DNA of 22,925 nucleotides from an uncultured Clostridia bacterium (GTDB lineage Bacteria > Bacillota > Clostridia > Christensenellales > UBA1242), in contig CAKVMD010000015.1 of assembly GCA_934771475.1 (NCBI GenBank), positions 1-22,925 of the forward strand, in the 5' to 3' direction. Numbering within the stretch: the stretch's first letter is position 1; each line of letters starts with the position of its first letter. The translations under genes and the position numbers were made by a program. The notes below the pieces were generated by a model. That model did not search any database. It worked only from the letters and a program-made list of their open reading frames with translations, and was not told where the DNA came from. Below, one piece after another: positions 15,400-22,925 of the stretch.

Positions 15400-16476
15400 T
15401 TATTCTTCTGTTTCGTCATCTTCGTCAGCGTCTGGAAGTTCAGCGTTTGCATCTCCTCCACCAATGCCATAAGCGGTTTTAACCTTTTCGAAGATTTCGT
15501 CATAAACTGCTTGATTGTTTTCAAGATAAGATTTAACATTTTCTTTCCCTTGGGCAATCTTTTCATCGTTGTATGAGAACCATGAACCAGATTTTTGGAT
15601 AATATCCGCGTTAAGAGCAAGGTCAACAACGCAACCAGATTGGCTTATCCCCTTGCCATAAATAATGTCAAATTCAGCCGTTTTGAAAGGAGGAGCAAGT
15701 TTGTTTTTAACAACCTTAACAACAGTTCTATTTCCAACAATTTCTGTTCCCTCTTTGATAGCATCCTTCTTTCTTACATCAAGACGAATTGAAGCATAGA
15801 ATTTAAGTGCCTTACCACCAGTTGTTGTTTCAGGGTTTCCAAACATTACACCAATTTTTTCTCTTAATTGGTTGATAAAGATAACAGTTGTGTTGCTCTT
15901 ATTGATTGCACCAGTGATTTTTCTTAATGCTTGGCTCATCATTCTTGCTTGCAAACCAACATGATTATCACCCATTTCACCATCAATTTCGGCTTTTGGA
16001 GTAAGGGCTGCGACAGAGTCGACAACAACAATATCAACCGCGCCAGAACGAACTAGGCTTTCGCAAATATTGAGTGCTTGTTCTCCATTGTCTGGTTGAG
16101 AAACAAGAAGGTCATTTAATTGTACCCCAAGTTTTTCAGCGTAAATAGGGTCAAGAGCGTGCTCTGCATCGATAAACGCTGCTGTTCCACCAAGTTTTTG
16201 TGCTTGCGCAACAATATGAAGAGAAACTGTTGTTTTACCAGAAGATTCTGGACCATATATTTCGATAACTCTTCCTCTTGGCACGCCACCAATTCCAAGG
16301 GCAATATCAAGTGTCAAACAGCCTGTTGGGATAACATCAATAGGTTCATTAACCTTGTCTCCCATTTTCATAATTGCACCTTTACCATATTGCTTTTCAA
16401 TTTGAAGAAGCGCCTCGGCAAGGGCGTCTTTCTTTGCATCTTTTTTAGCGTCTTTTTTCAAATCTTTCTTTTCCAT
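15400..16476 (-). CDS. recA: Recombinase A (RecA)
   Basis: A 358-residue ATP-dependent strand-exchange protein and SOS co-protease. Walker A is GPESSGKT (75-82), VVDSVAALTP is Walker B, MFGNPETTTGG is the L2 DNA-binding loop and the C-terminus is acidic (DADEDDETEE). The N-terminus has a lysine/aspartate tandem (KKDA three times, residues about 7-18), encoded by a 12-bp repeat, which lengthens the first helix compared with the usual form. AGAGGAGAGG precedes the ATG at 16476. It is the last gene of ftsK-rimO-pgsA-recA, only 14 bases after pgsA. I see no own promoter and no GAAC-N4-GTTC LexA box just upstream. No cinA lies between pgsA and recA, and no rny follows. Confidence 0.98.
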   Translation of the reverse strand: MEKKDLKKDAKKDAKKDALAEALLQIEKQYGKGAIMKMGDKVNEPIDVIPTGCLTLDIALGIGGVPRGRVIEIYGPESSGKTTVSLHIVAQAQKLGGTAAFIDAEHALDPIYAEKLGVQLNDLLVSQPDNGEQALNICESLVRSGAVDIVVVDSVAALTPKAEIDGEMGDNHVGLQARMMSQALRKITGAINKSNTTVIFINQLREKIGVMFGNPETTTGGKALKFYASIRLDVRKKDAIKEGTEIVGNRTVVKVVKNKLAPPFKTAEFDIIYGKGISQSGCVVDLALNADIIQKSGSWFSYNDEKIAQGKENVKSYLENNQAVYDEIFEKVKTAYGIGGGDANAELPDADEDDETEE

Positions 16477-16490
16477 AGTCCTCTCCTCTT

Positions 16491-17189
16491 TTAAACTTCG
16501 TCAAAGTTGTCTTTTTCTTCTTCATCATTGTTTGTTATGTCAACAGCATGGTTTACAAAGTTGTCATTTTTATCAGTTTTGAAAACCTTTCTATTTCTGA
16601 TAAGGTAATTTGCCCCCGAGTAAATTGTAAGAAGCGTTGTCGCAATAAGCAAAATCATAAATACAAAATTGAGCACTGCAAACACGCGACCATTGAAGTT
16701 AAGCGCTGGATTTGAGATAAGGTCGGTCAAAACAAACGAATATGCCATATAAATTGAAACAATCACAAATTGGCAAGTGGCTTTGATTTTACCACCCTTA
16801 TCTGCTGCAAGAACAATACCTTTTGATGCTGCAATTTGTCTTAATGCTGAAACAATAAACTCTCTTGCAAGAATTACGATTACGCACACAACGCCCAGCC
16901 AATTTGGATAGATAACCGAATATCCAGTGCTGATTGGTACAGCGCAAGTCAAAATAAAGCCGGTCGCAATTAAAACTTTGTCCGCAATGGAGTCAAAGAA
17001 TTTTCCAAGGTCAGTTACTTGGTTTGTTTTTCTTGCAAGGTGTCCGTCAACAAAATCTGTAAGGCACGCAACTATAAATAAAATTGTTGCCACAAGTCTT
17101 GCGTAAGGAATAAAAGTTGCAAGGTAGAAAAACACAATCAAAGGTATCAAAAGAAGTCTTGAAAGTGTTATCTTATTGGGTGTATTCAT
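16491..17189 (-). CDS. pgsA: CDP-diacylglycerol-glycerol-3-phosphate 3-phosphatidyltransferase (PgsA)
   Basis: A 232-residue integral membrane enzyme making phosphatidylglycerophosphate from CDP-diacylglycerol and glycerol 3-phosphate, the first committed step to phosphatidylglycerol and cardiolipin. The CDP-alcohol phosphotransferase signature is complete: D45, D48, G49, A52, R53, G62, D66, D70. Hydrophobic segments lie at about 10-30, 32-44, 72-95, 98-115, 140-155 and 165-190. The C-terminal 40 residues form a polar, acidic tail (NNDEEEKDNFDEV), longer than the usual compact PgsA of about 180-200 aa. AAAGGAGAG precedes the ATG at 17189, which overlaps the rimO stop by ATGA. Confidence 0.95.
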   Translation of the reverse strand: MNTPNKITLSRLLLIPLIVFFYLATFIPYARLVATILFIVACLTDFVDGHLARKTNQVTDLGKFFDSIADKVLIATGFILTCAVPISTGYSVIYPNWLGVVCVIVILAREFIVSALRQIAASKGIVLAADKGGKIKATCQFVIVSIYMAYSFVLTDLISNPALNFNGRVFAVLNFVFMILLIATTLLTIYSGANYLIRNRKVFKTDKNDNFVNHAVDITNNDEEEKDNFDEV

Positions 17190-18511
17190 ACAATCTCTCC
17201 TTTATATGCACCGCCGTCAAAGTCATAAATTTTTACTTTAACAAACTGTGCAATGTCTACATTTCCATTATCCACAAAACGGACTTCAAAGTCAACTGTT
17301 GGAGCAAGTTTTTGGCTATGACCAACATATTCTCCCGTTTTTTCATCGAATGTGTCTACAAGCACAACCATTTCTTGTCCTAAAAGCAATTTTGCCTTTT
17401 CGCTTGCAATGGCGTTTTGAATTTTTTGTGCCTTTTTATATCTGCGTTTCTTTGTGAAAGAAGAGACTTGTTTTGGCAAATAGAAACTTACCGTGCCCTC
17501 CTCTCTTGAATAAGGGAAGAAACCTGCATAATCAATTTGTGCCTCTTTCAAAAATGCTAAAAGTTTTCTAAATTTTTTGCCATTTTCGCCCGGATAGCCC
17601 ACAATAAATGTACTGCGGAGAGCAAAATCTGGATAAAATGCATGGATTTTATCAATAAGTTTACGCGTCCCATCTTCATCAACCTTTCTGCGCATACTTT
17701 TAAGTATTTCATCGTCAATATGTTGAAGTGGAACATCAAGATATTTGCACATCTTAGGGTTTTTGTTTATGTATTCGAGAAGTTCATCAGTCAGTTTTTC
17801 AGGGTACAAATAATGAAGTCTTATCCACTCTATACCTTTAACTTGCGACAACTTATCACATAACTCAATCAAACAATTTTTGTTATACAAATCTTCACCA
17901 TATCTTGTGGTATCTTGTGCAACTAATATAAGTTCCTTTACTCCGCGCTTTGCGAGGTTTTTCGCTTCCGCAACAAGGTCTTCCATTGGCACAGATTTGT
18001 ATCTTCCTCTTATCCTTGGTATTGTGCAATATGAACAAACATTATTGCATCCGTCTGCGATTTTAAGGTAAGCATAACTTGCACTGCTTGTGAGCACGCG
18101 CTCAAATTTATTTGCGATTTTCGACTTCTCAACCCCATAGAGTTTTTCAATAATATTGCAAATATTATCGTTATCTCTAAGCCTTACAAAGGCGTCAATA
18201 TTAGGCAAAAGTACTTTAAGGTCATCACGGTAGCGCTCGATTAAACAGCCAGTAATGATGATTTTTTCAATCACCCCTTTCCCTTTGAGGTTTTCCATTT
18301 CAAATATATTTGTGAGTGAATCTTCGGTTGCTGGTGCGATAAACGAACAAGTGTTCACAATCACAATTTCAGCATTATAAACATCATCTGTGATTGTGAA
18401 ACCATATTCTTTAAGTCTGCCAAGCATATGTTCAAGGTCGACTTTGTTTTTGTCGCACCCCAAACTTATAGCCGAAATTCTTTTGCTTTTTATAAGTTCT
18501 TCCTTAGTCAT
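17186..18511 (-). CDS. rimO: Ribosomal protein S12 methylthiotransferase (RimO)
   Basis: A 441-residue radical-SAM methylthiotransferase that modifies the conserved Asp near position 89 of ribosomal protein S12. The SLGCDKN start motif (C19), NTCSFI (C55) and TGCL (C89) bind the auxiliary cluster. C155, C159 and C162 (ADGCNNVCSYC) are the radical-SAM ligands. RIRGRYKS is typical of RimO rather than MiaB. A TRAM domain is present from about residue 375 (GQEMVVLVDTF to the C-terminus). ATG 18511 is preferred because GGAG lies 7 bases upstream and the family start follows; the frame is open 17 codons further into ftsK. The start overlaps the ftsK stop by 8 bases, so the genes are probably coupled. 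Confidence 0.96.
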   Translation of the reverse strand: MTKEELIKSKRISAISLGCDKNKVDLEHMLGRLKEYGFTITDDVYNAEIVIVNTCSFIAPATEDSLTNIFEMENLKGKGVIEKIIITGCLIERYRDDLKVLLPNIDAFVRLRDNDNICNIIEKLYGVEKSKIANKFERVLTSSASYAYLKIADGCNNVCSYCTIPRIRGRYKSVPMEDLVAEAKNLAKRGVKELILVAQDTTRYGEDLYNKNCLIELCDKLSQVKGIEWIRLHYLYPEKLTDELLEYINKNPKMCKYLDVPLQHIDDEILKSMRRKVDEDGTRKLIDKIHAFYPDFALRSTFIVGYPGENGKKFRKLLAFLKEAQIDYAGFFPYSREEGTVSFYLPKQVSSFTKKRRYKKAQKIQNAIASEKAKLLLGQEMVVLVDTFDEKTGEYVGHSQKLAPTVDFEVRFVDNGNVDIAQFVKVKIYDFDGGAYKGEIV

Positions 18512-21500
18512 AAATGTCTCCAAAAATTGAGTAAAATTCTTCAATAGAAATGTAAACTGCACGCTGTTTTGAGCCCTCTGCGCTTGAAATATATCCGCGC
18601 TCTTCCATTTGGTCTATAATGCGCGCCGCACGAGGGTAGCCGATTGACAACTTGCGCTGAACCATCGTACTTGAAGCAACGCCATTATCAATGCAAATTT
18701 TAAGTGCCTGAGGTAGAAGTGGGTCAACCCCGTCCTTATTTTCTCCGCCATTACCATTTGTGTTTTTGCCAGGATTATTAATTGCATTAAACGCTTCCTC
18801 ATCAAAAATTTCATCATTGTTGGCGGTGATAAAGTTGACAATTTCTTTGGTCTCTGGCGTGTCAATAAAGCATCCTTGAATACGAACTGGTGCGCTATCT
18901 GCTGGCTTATAAAGCATATCACCATATCCCAAAAGTTTCTCTGCCCCAGTTGCGCCCATAATAACTTCGCTGTCAACTCGTCCAGCCACTTTGAATGCAA
19001 TGCGCGCTGGAAGATTTGCTTTGAGCGTTCCCGTTACAACATCTGTTGAAGGTCTTTGTGTGGCAAGAATTAGGTGAATACCCGCTGCTCTCGCCTTGCC
19101 TGCAAGACGGCGGATTTTATCTTCAATTTCATTCTTGGCAACTGCCATGAAATCAGCAAATTCGTCAAAAATGATAACAATATAAGGCATCTTTTTAACC
19201 TTATTTTGAACCACCTTTTCGGTGCGATTATACTCATCAATGTTTCTTACTCTTTCCTCTGAAATGAGGTTGAAACGGCGTTCCATTTCGTCAACTGCCC
19301 ACCCAAGAGCGTTCACCGCTTTCGTTGGGTCAGTAATGACGCGAGGAATAACCATGTGAGGCAATCCCTCATACATAGAAAGTTCAACTTGTTTAGGGTC
19401 AATCATAATAAATTTTACTTCATCAGGTGATGATTTGTATAAAATTGAGGTGATGATTGAGTTTAAGCATACACTTTTACCCGAACCAGTTGTACCAGCA
19501 ACCAAAAGGTGTGGCATTTTTTGAAGATTGCAAACCTTAACATTGCCAGTAATATCTTTACCGAGCGCAAAAGTAAGAGGGCTTGGGCTTAAAGTAAATT
19601 CTTTTGATTGAAGAACATCTTTAATGCTTACCTTTGCCACTTTACTATTTGGAACTTCAATTCCGACAACACTTCTCCCCGGTATAGGCGCTTCAATTCT
19701 TATTTGACCTTTTGCAGAAAGAGCATAGGCAATATCGGCATCAAGAGAAAGCACTTTTTTAACCGAAATACCCTCTGGCATTTCAATTTCATAACGCGTT
19801 ACTGTTGGCCCAATAACAACATTTTGTACTTTTGCTGGCACACCAAAATTTTCAAGTGCATTTTCAAGCGCCACTCTTTTCATTGGTATTTCTTCATTGA
19901 ACATAGAAAGGTCGTCGCTCTTGGTTTGAATAAGGTCAATAGATGGGCGCGTGTACTTGTATGGAACTACCCTTTCTTCCTTTGTTGCAGGAATGTCAAC
20001 CATTGATTTGCGTCTATCTATTTCGTCATGTCCTCTTCTTCGTGCAAATTCGCTTTCCTCTTTTGGTTCTGTTTCATCATTGTGGTTAAAGTCTCTGCGC
20101 ATCAAATTGTCGCGCTGAATATTATTTGCGTTAGCGCTAGAAACAGCATTTCTATCAAGGTTTTCGCGGTCCGTTCTCAAAAGTCCATCTCTATCGTTTC
20201 TGGTAAAGTTGTGCTCATCCTTTGCGAATGTGTCGCGGTCATTGCGAGCAATATTTTCGCGGTCAAAACTTGGCGCCCTGCCAAGACCATTTCTATCAAA
20301 CATTTGCCTATTTTCAAGTGAGTTTAAATCATTTACGCTGTCCGTTTGAGCGCCAAACTCTTCTTCATTATTTTGGATAGGAGCATTGCTTTGCATATGT
20401 TCATCTTTTTCAGTTGCAGGCTCGTCATCATCAAAATCAATAAAGTTTTTGTATTCTTCTTCGCGCTCTTCTTTTTCCTCTTGCAAGGTCGCACGGATGA
20501 TTTCTTCTGCCTCACTTGTGATTTCTTCCGGCTTAATTTCTGGCAAATTTCCGCCATATACGCCGTCAACGCTTGGTTTTTCATCACTTATATGTTCTGG
20601 TGAAGAAATAACTGGTTCATCGTTTTTGAGTTCATCAATATTTTTCGCAATTTCGCTTTCAAGAGCGTTACTTGTTGGCTGTGGATTTTGTGGTTTGAAA
20701 TATGGAGACATATTTGGGCGAGTTCTACGAACGGACTCCATATATTTTTCCATATTTAACTTTGGTGGATGCAAAAGGTATTCTCTGGTTGTCATACCCT
20801 CTGGTATTTTGCCATCGTCTTCATCTTTTGGAAGAACAAGTTTTTTCTCTTCTGGCTTATTCATTTGATAGTTGCCAACAAGCCCAAGTTTTTCTCGCGC
20901 AGAAAGTTCGCGCTTCTCCTCCTCTTGCACATTTCCGTCAAGCATAATAGGAACACTTGGTTTTTTGGCTTTATACACCTTTTCGTTTCTTAGATTTTGC
21001 TCTTCAAGATTTTCCTTTCGTGGATTAAAAGGTTTCTTAACCTCTTTTTCTTTGATTTGAAAGCGAATTGGAGCCTCTTTTTCTTCTGTCTTTTTAAGTG
21101 AAACAACTGCCTCCACAAAAAACGCTATGGAAGCAATCAGACCGATTGATAAAAGAATGTATGTGGCAACGCCTCCCATAAGATACATAAGGCTTGATGG
21201 GATAAATCCGATGAGCATTCCCCCAGCAGTTATTCTTTTGGTGTAATTGAGTGCGATATACTCGCCATAAGACTTCCCTGCTGGAAGCCCTATGATTATA
21301 AGTTGCAAAATCGACAAAATAAGGATAAGGCTTATAATCAAAAATATCGCATAACGCTTTGGCATAACATATTTTTTATTGTTTAAAAGTGCCAATGACA
21401 CAATAAATCCAAGCACGCAAAGCGGATATACAAAGATACCAAAAGCGCCAAGGAAAAATGTTTTTAAAAATGGTATAATCGAGGTTGCTGAGAACAAAAA

Positions 21501-21596
21501 AACAAATGAGCAAACAAAAATGAGCACCCAACCAGTTACGAGTTTAGCGTTTTTAGTTGAAGATTTATTCTTGTTTGAAACTTGAAAAGTTGCCAT
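18504..21596 (-). CDS. ftsK: DNA translocase FtsK/SpoIIIE
   Basis: A 1030-residue septal DNA pump. Four or more membrane helices lie in residues about 18-165. A long linker (about 170-555) is acidic and low-complexity, and between about 430 and 505 contains degenerate R/N/D repeats (RNDRD, RTDREN, DRN). The motor domain has Walker A GTTGSGKS (701-708) and the Walker B-like IVIIFDEFADF, and TQRPSTDVVTG is typical of FtsK. The C-terminal gamma winged helix (IIDQMEERGYIS...) would read the polar guide sequences. GGGGAG lies 7 bases before the ATG at 21596. It is the first gene of its operon, from the promoter at 21638-21666. In spore formers the same gene (spoIIIE) moves the forespore chromosome; cell-division and sporulation roles cannot be separated from sequence alone. 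Confidence 0.97.
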   Translation of the reverse strand: MATFQVSNKNKSSTKNAKLVTGWVLIFVCSFVFLFSATSIIPFLKTFFLGAFGIFVYPLCVLGFIVSLALLNNKKYVMPKRYAIFLIISLILILSILQLIIIGLPAGKSYGEYIALNYTKRITAGGMLIGFIPSSLMYLMGGVATYILLSIGLIASIAFFVEAVVSLKKTEEKEAPIRFQIKEKEVKKPFNPRKENLEEQNLRNEKVYKAKKPSVPIMLDGNVQEEEKRELSAREKLGLVGNYQMNKPEEKKLVLPKDEDDGKIPEGMTTREYLLHPPKLNMEKYMESVRRTRPNMSPYFKPQNPQPTSNALESEIAKNIDELKNDEPVISSPEHISDEKPSVDGVYGGNLPEIKPEEITSEAEEIIRATLQEEKEEREEEYKNFIDFDDDEPATEKDEHMQSNAPIQNNEEEFGAQTDSVNDLNSLENRQMFDRNGLGRAPSFDRENIARNDRDTFAKDEHNFTRNDRDGLLRTDRENLDRNAVSSANANNIQRDNLMRRDFNHNDETEPKEESEFARRRGHDEIDRRKSMVDIPATKEERVVPYKYTRPSIDLIQTKSDDLSMFNEEIPMKRVALENALENFGVPAKVQNVVIGPTVTRYEIEMPEGISVKKVLSLDADIAYALSAKGQIRIEAPIPGRSVVGIEVPNSKVAKVSIKDVLQSKEFTLSPSPLTFALGKDITGNVKVCNLQKMPHLLVAGTTGSGKSVCLNSIITSILYKSSPDEVKFIMIDPKQVELSMYEGLPHMVIPRVITDPTKAVNALGWAVDEMERRFNLISEERVRNIDEYNRTEKVVQNKVKKMPYIVIIFDEFADFMAVAKNEIEDKIRRLAGKARAAGIHLILATQRPSTDVVTGTLKANLPARIAFKVAGRVDSEVIMGATGAEKLLGYGDMLYKPADSAPVRIQGCFIDTPETKEIVNFITANNDEIFDEEAFNAINNPGKNTNGNGGENKDGVDPLLPQALKICIDNGVASSTMVQRKLSIGYPRAARIIDQMEERGYISSAEGSKQRAVYISIEEFYSIFGDIYD

Positions 21597-21637
21597 ATTT
21601 TAACTCCCCAATAGATTTATAGTTTAAATATATATTA

Positions 21638-21666
21638 AATATAGCACAAATAAAAAATATTCTCAA
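21638..21666 (-). promoter_or_regulatory. Sigma-A-type promoter of the ftsK-rimO-pgsA-recA operon
   Basis: On the minus strand, TTGAGA (21666-21661, 5 of 6) is 17 bases from TATATT (21643-21638, 5 of 6). The leader would be about 35 nt. The -35 hexamer is the loop-proximal end of the 3' arm of the upstream terminator hairpin. Confidence 0.55.
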
Positions 21667-21697
21667 TCACAAATTGCAAGTTTTGAGAATATTTTTT
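21652..21697 (-). terminator. Intrinsic terminator of the YlxY-like gene
   Basis: A perfect 15-bp stem AAAAAATATTCTCAA (21652-21666) / TTGAGAATATTTTTT (21683-21697) with a 16-base loop. On the minus strand the 3' arm ends in six T. It lies about 30 bases beyond the stop of the deacetylase-like gene and overlaps the ftsK promoter. Confidence 0.8.
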
Positions 21698-21727
21698 AAC
21701 TTTATTAAAATTTTTTGACTTTTTTTG

Positions 21728-22450
21728 TTAGAGCCCTATCGTTTGACTTACTGTCGTAAGATTTAACCCCTTTTCTTTTATTGTTTTGATTATTCTTGGC
21801 AATGCTTTGGCAGTAGCTTCGGTTGGATGCATCAAAATGAGGTCTCCCCCTTTCACATTCTTAACTGCGCGCTGATAAATAAGATTTTCGTCATGGTCGC
21901 GCCAATCAATAGTATCTCTTGTCCACATAATAGTTTTGTATCCCAAACTATCGGCGCAACTAACAGTTAATTTATCATACGCGCCACTTGGAGGAGCAAA
22001 TAGATTCATATCTTTGCCCAGTAGATTTTTAACTATGGTATGTGTGGTTTTTATTTCATTTAAATTGCCCGCTTGGTCAAGTTTATCATGGTCTTTGTGG
22101 TGATAACCATGGTTCGCAATTTCATGTCCGTCCTCATCAAATTTTTTTAGATAATCTTCGTTCATAACAGCCCATGTTCCGCCTATAAAAAATGTGGTTT
22201 TTACATCATTTTCTTTGAAAGTTTCAAGCATTGAATCGAGGTACTCAGTCCCCCAATAAACATTGACCATAAGCGTAACATTATTTGAGTTTTTATCCCC
22301 GTTATAATACACTCCGCTGACCGCACCAGTTGCGACACTTGCATTTCCACTAATAATGCAGGCAGTGGCTACAACCCCTACAATTAGGGCGATACAGAGA
22401 TTTAACGCCCATTTTTTAAACTTCATTGCTTTAATAAAAATCTTTTTCAT
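21728..22450 (-). CDS. Polysaccharide deacetylase family protein, YlxY-like
   Basis: 240 residues with an N-terminal membrane anchor or signal segment (about 14-36) and a NodB-fold domain (about 57-240). The usual motif 1 TFDDG is replaced by VNVYWG (62-67), so the normal catalytic and metal-binding aspartates are absent. Motif 2 keeps HxxxH (H114, H118). Motif 3 is APPSGAY (152-158), without the usual Arg, DTIDW is at 179-183, and LMHPT (206-210) holds the late histidine. This pattern resembles the Bacillus YlxY branch rather than active chitin or peptidoglycan deacetylases, and ylxY also lies upstream of spoIIIE in Bacillus. The protein is probably extracytoplasmic and acts on or binds cell-wall glycan; activity is uncertain. 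The ribosome binding site is weak. An internal ATG at 22426 is an alternative start. Own promoter and terminator. Confidence 0.85.
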   Translation of the reverse strand: MKKIFIKAMKFKKWALNLCIALIVGVVATACIISGNASVATGAVSGVYYNGDKNSNNVTLMVNVYWGTEYLDSMLETFKENDVKTTFFIGGTWAVMNEDYLKKFDEDGHEIANHGYHHKDHDKLDQAGNLNEIKTTHTIVKNLLGKDMNLFAPPSGAYDKLTVSCADSLGYKTIMWTRDTIDWRDHDENLIYQRAVKNVKGGDLILMHPTEATAKALPRIIKTIKEKGLNLTTVSQTIGL

Positions 22451-22477
22451 ACACCATTGTATGCGCGGAAGTTTTTA

Positions 22478-22505
22478 ATTATGATTTAACATTTATATAT
22501 ATCAA
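22478..22505 (-). promoter_or_regulatory. Candidate promoter for the YlxY-like gene
   Basis: On the minus strand, TTGATA (22505-22500) and CATAAT (22483-22478) are 16 bases apart, each 5 of 6 consensus. The leader would be about 20 nt. No operator-like repeat is visible. Confidence 0.45.
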
Positions 22506-22584
22506 TTTTTTAGCAAAGAAAAGTGTAAATTTAATAAAATTTAAACATCTTGCATTTTTTATTTCCTCGACTCTTTACTTACTA

Positions 22585-22610
22585 AAAAGCCTTGCGAATG
22601 CAAGGCTTTT
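22585..22610 (-). terminator. Intrinsic terminator of the BspA-like gene
   Basis: A perfect 11-bp stem AAAAGCCTTGC (22585-22595) / GCAAGGCTTTT (22600-22610) with loop GAAT. It begins 35 bases beyond the stop of the minus-strand surface-protein gene and ends in T residues on that strand. Confidence 0.85.
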
Positions 22611-22644
22611 GTCATTTCAATTTTTTATTTTGTCTTTCGGTCAA

Positions 22645-22925
22645 TTATGAGCGTGTCCAAGTTTCATCTCTATAAGTTGAGCTCAGGTAAGTGGCAGCAG
22701 TAGATTGATTTGCTAAATTTGTTGAGGAAATACTTTTGCTTCCCGCTTTCCAACCACTTGTATTTTCAAAGTTGACTGAAGTGAGTCTTGAACATCCATA
22801 GAAAGCATATTCTCCGATGCTAGTTACTCCCTCTGGAATTGATATCGAGGTGAGTTTTGAACAGTATGAAAAAGCATTTCCGCCAATGCTTGTTACGCTT
22901 GATGGAATTGTTATTGAAGTGAGGC
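22645..22925 (-). CDS. BspA-like leucine-rich-repeat surface protein, C-terminal part
   Basis: I translated this from the minus strand: 92 codons are visible, the frame is open at the window edge, and TAA is at 22647-22645. At least two LRR_5 (BspA/TpLRR) repeats of 23 residues are present, of the form LTSITIPSSVTSIGGNAFSYCSK and LTSISIPEGVTSIGEYAFYGCSR. A non-repeat tail follows (VNFENTSGWKAGSKSIS...) that ends in TYRDETWTRS, a kind of C-terminus common in gut Firmicutes BspA-like proteins. No LPxTG or membrane anchor is visible at this end. Such proteins are usually secreted or surface-exposed and bind host or bacterial ligands; the target here is unknown. The family is confident; the size and N-terminus are outside the window. 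Confidence 0.88.
   Translation of the reverse strand, partial: LTSITIPSSVTSIGGNAFSYCSKLTSISIPEGVTSIGEYAFYGCSRLTSVNFENTSGWKAGSKSISSTNLANQSTAATYLSSTYRDETWTRS

Noticed and set aside
15400..16600. LexA/SOS box or separate promoter for recA
   Set aside because: I saw no GAAC-N4-GTTC palindrome and no good -35/-10 pair just upstream; recA is 14 bases behind pgsA and probably read from the ftsK promoter.
20386..20868. 160-aa serine-rich plus-strand ORF
   Set aside because: It is antisense to the acidic, low-complexity FtsK linker, whose codon bias leaves long open frames on the other strand.
1..22925. Mobile element, prophage, toxin-antitoxin, CRISPR or tRNA/rRNA gene
   Set aside because: No transposase, integrase, terminal inverted repeats with target duplication, regularly spaced repeats or cloverleaf sequence was recognised.

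Overview
The window is AT-rich Gram-positive chromosomal DNA, most like an uncultured Firmicutes (Clostridia-type) gut lineage. Evidence for this: strong AAGGAGG-type ribosome binding sites, poly-U terminators, genes of the sporulation-associated repertoire (SpoIVFB-like protease, DacF-type carboxypeptidase, SpoIIM-like membrane protein, YlxY-like deacetylase), and a BspA-type leucine-rich-repeat surface protein at the right edge. Gene order is a compact version of two conserved Bacillus/Clostridium neighbourhoods: spoIVFB/scpA/scpB/dacF/spoIIM, and ylxY / ftsK(spoIIIE) / pgsA / recA / miaB / mutS / mutL / miaA / ynbB. All genes are on the minus strand except one class A penicillin-binding protein, so the description below follows transcription from right to left.

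Right part (22925 to 15400): the C-terminus of a BspA-like surface protein ends at a strong terminator. Next come a YlxY-like membrane-anchored NodB-fold protein with its own promoter, and then the ftsK-rimO-pgsA-recA operon (chromosome translocase, ribosomal S12 methylthiotransferase, phosphatidylglycerophosphate synthase, recombinase). Its promoter -35 box lies inside the 3' arm of the preceding terminator.

Middle (15399 to 4798): an AT-rich convergent intergenic region with two hairpins separates recA from the plus-strand class A PBP. Back-to-back promoters near 12660-12722 separate the PBP from the miaB-mutS-mutL-miaA-ynbB operon. Every junction of that operon overlaps (ATGA, TAATG, TAATG, then a 19-nt overlap with a GTG start), so it looks tightly translationally coupled. 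It combines DNA mismatch repair with two enzymes that act successively on the tRNA base next to the anticodon (MiaA then MiaB). MiaB lacks the usual C-terminal TRAM domain.

Left part (4797 to 1): a hairpin-rich gap, a SpoIIM-like membrane protein and DacF-type D,D-carboxypeptidase, two terminators, the scpA-scpB pair (condensin partners) with its own promoter and terminator, and a partial site-2 protease preceded by an ATGA-overlapping 47-codon membrane ORF.

The window is mostly ordinary housekeeping DNA and I did not find a convincing new system. The points most worth checking are the TRAM-less MiaB, the small ORF coupled to the site-2 protease, promoters nested in terminator hairpins, a recurring AAAAGTGAACC intergenic hairpin, and the repeat-rich FtsK linker.
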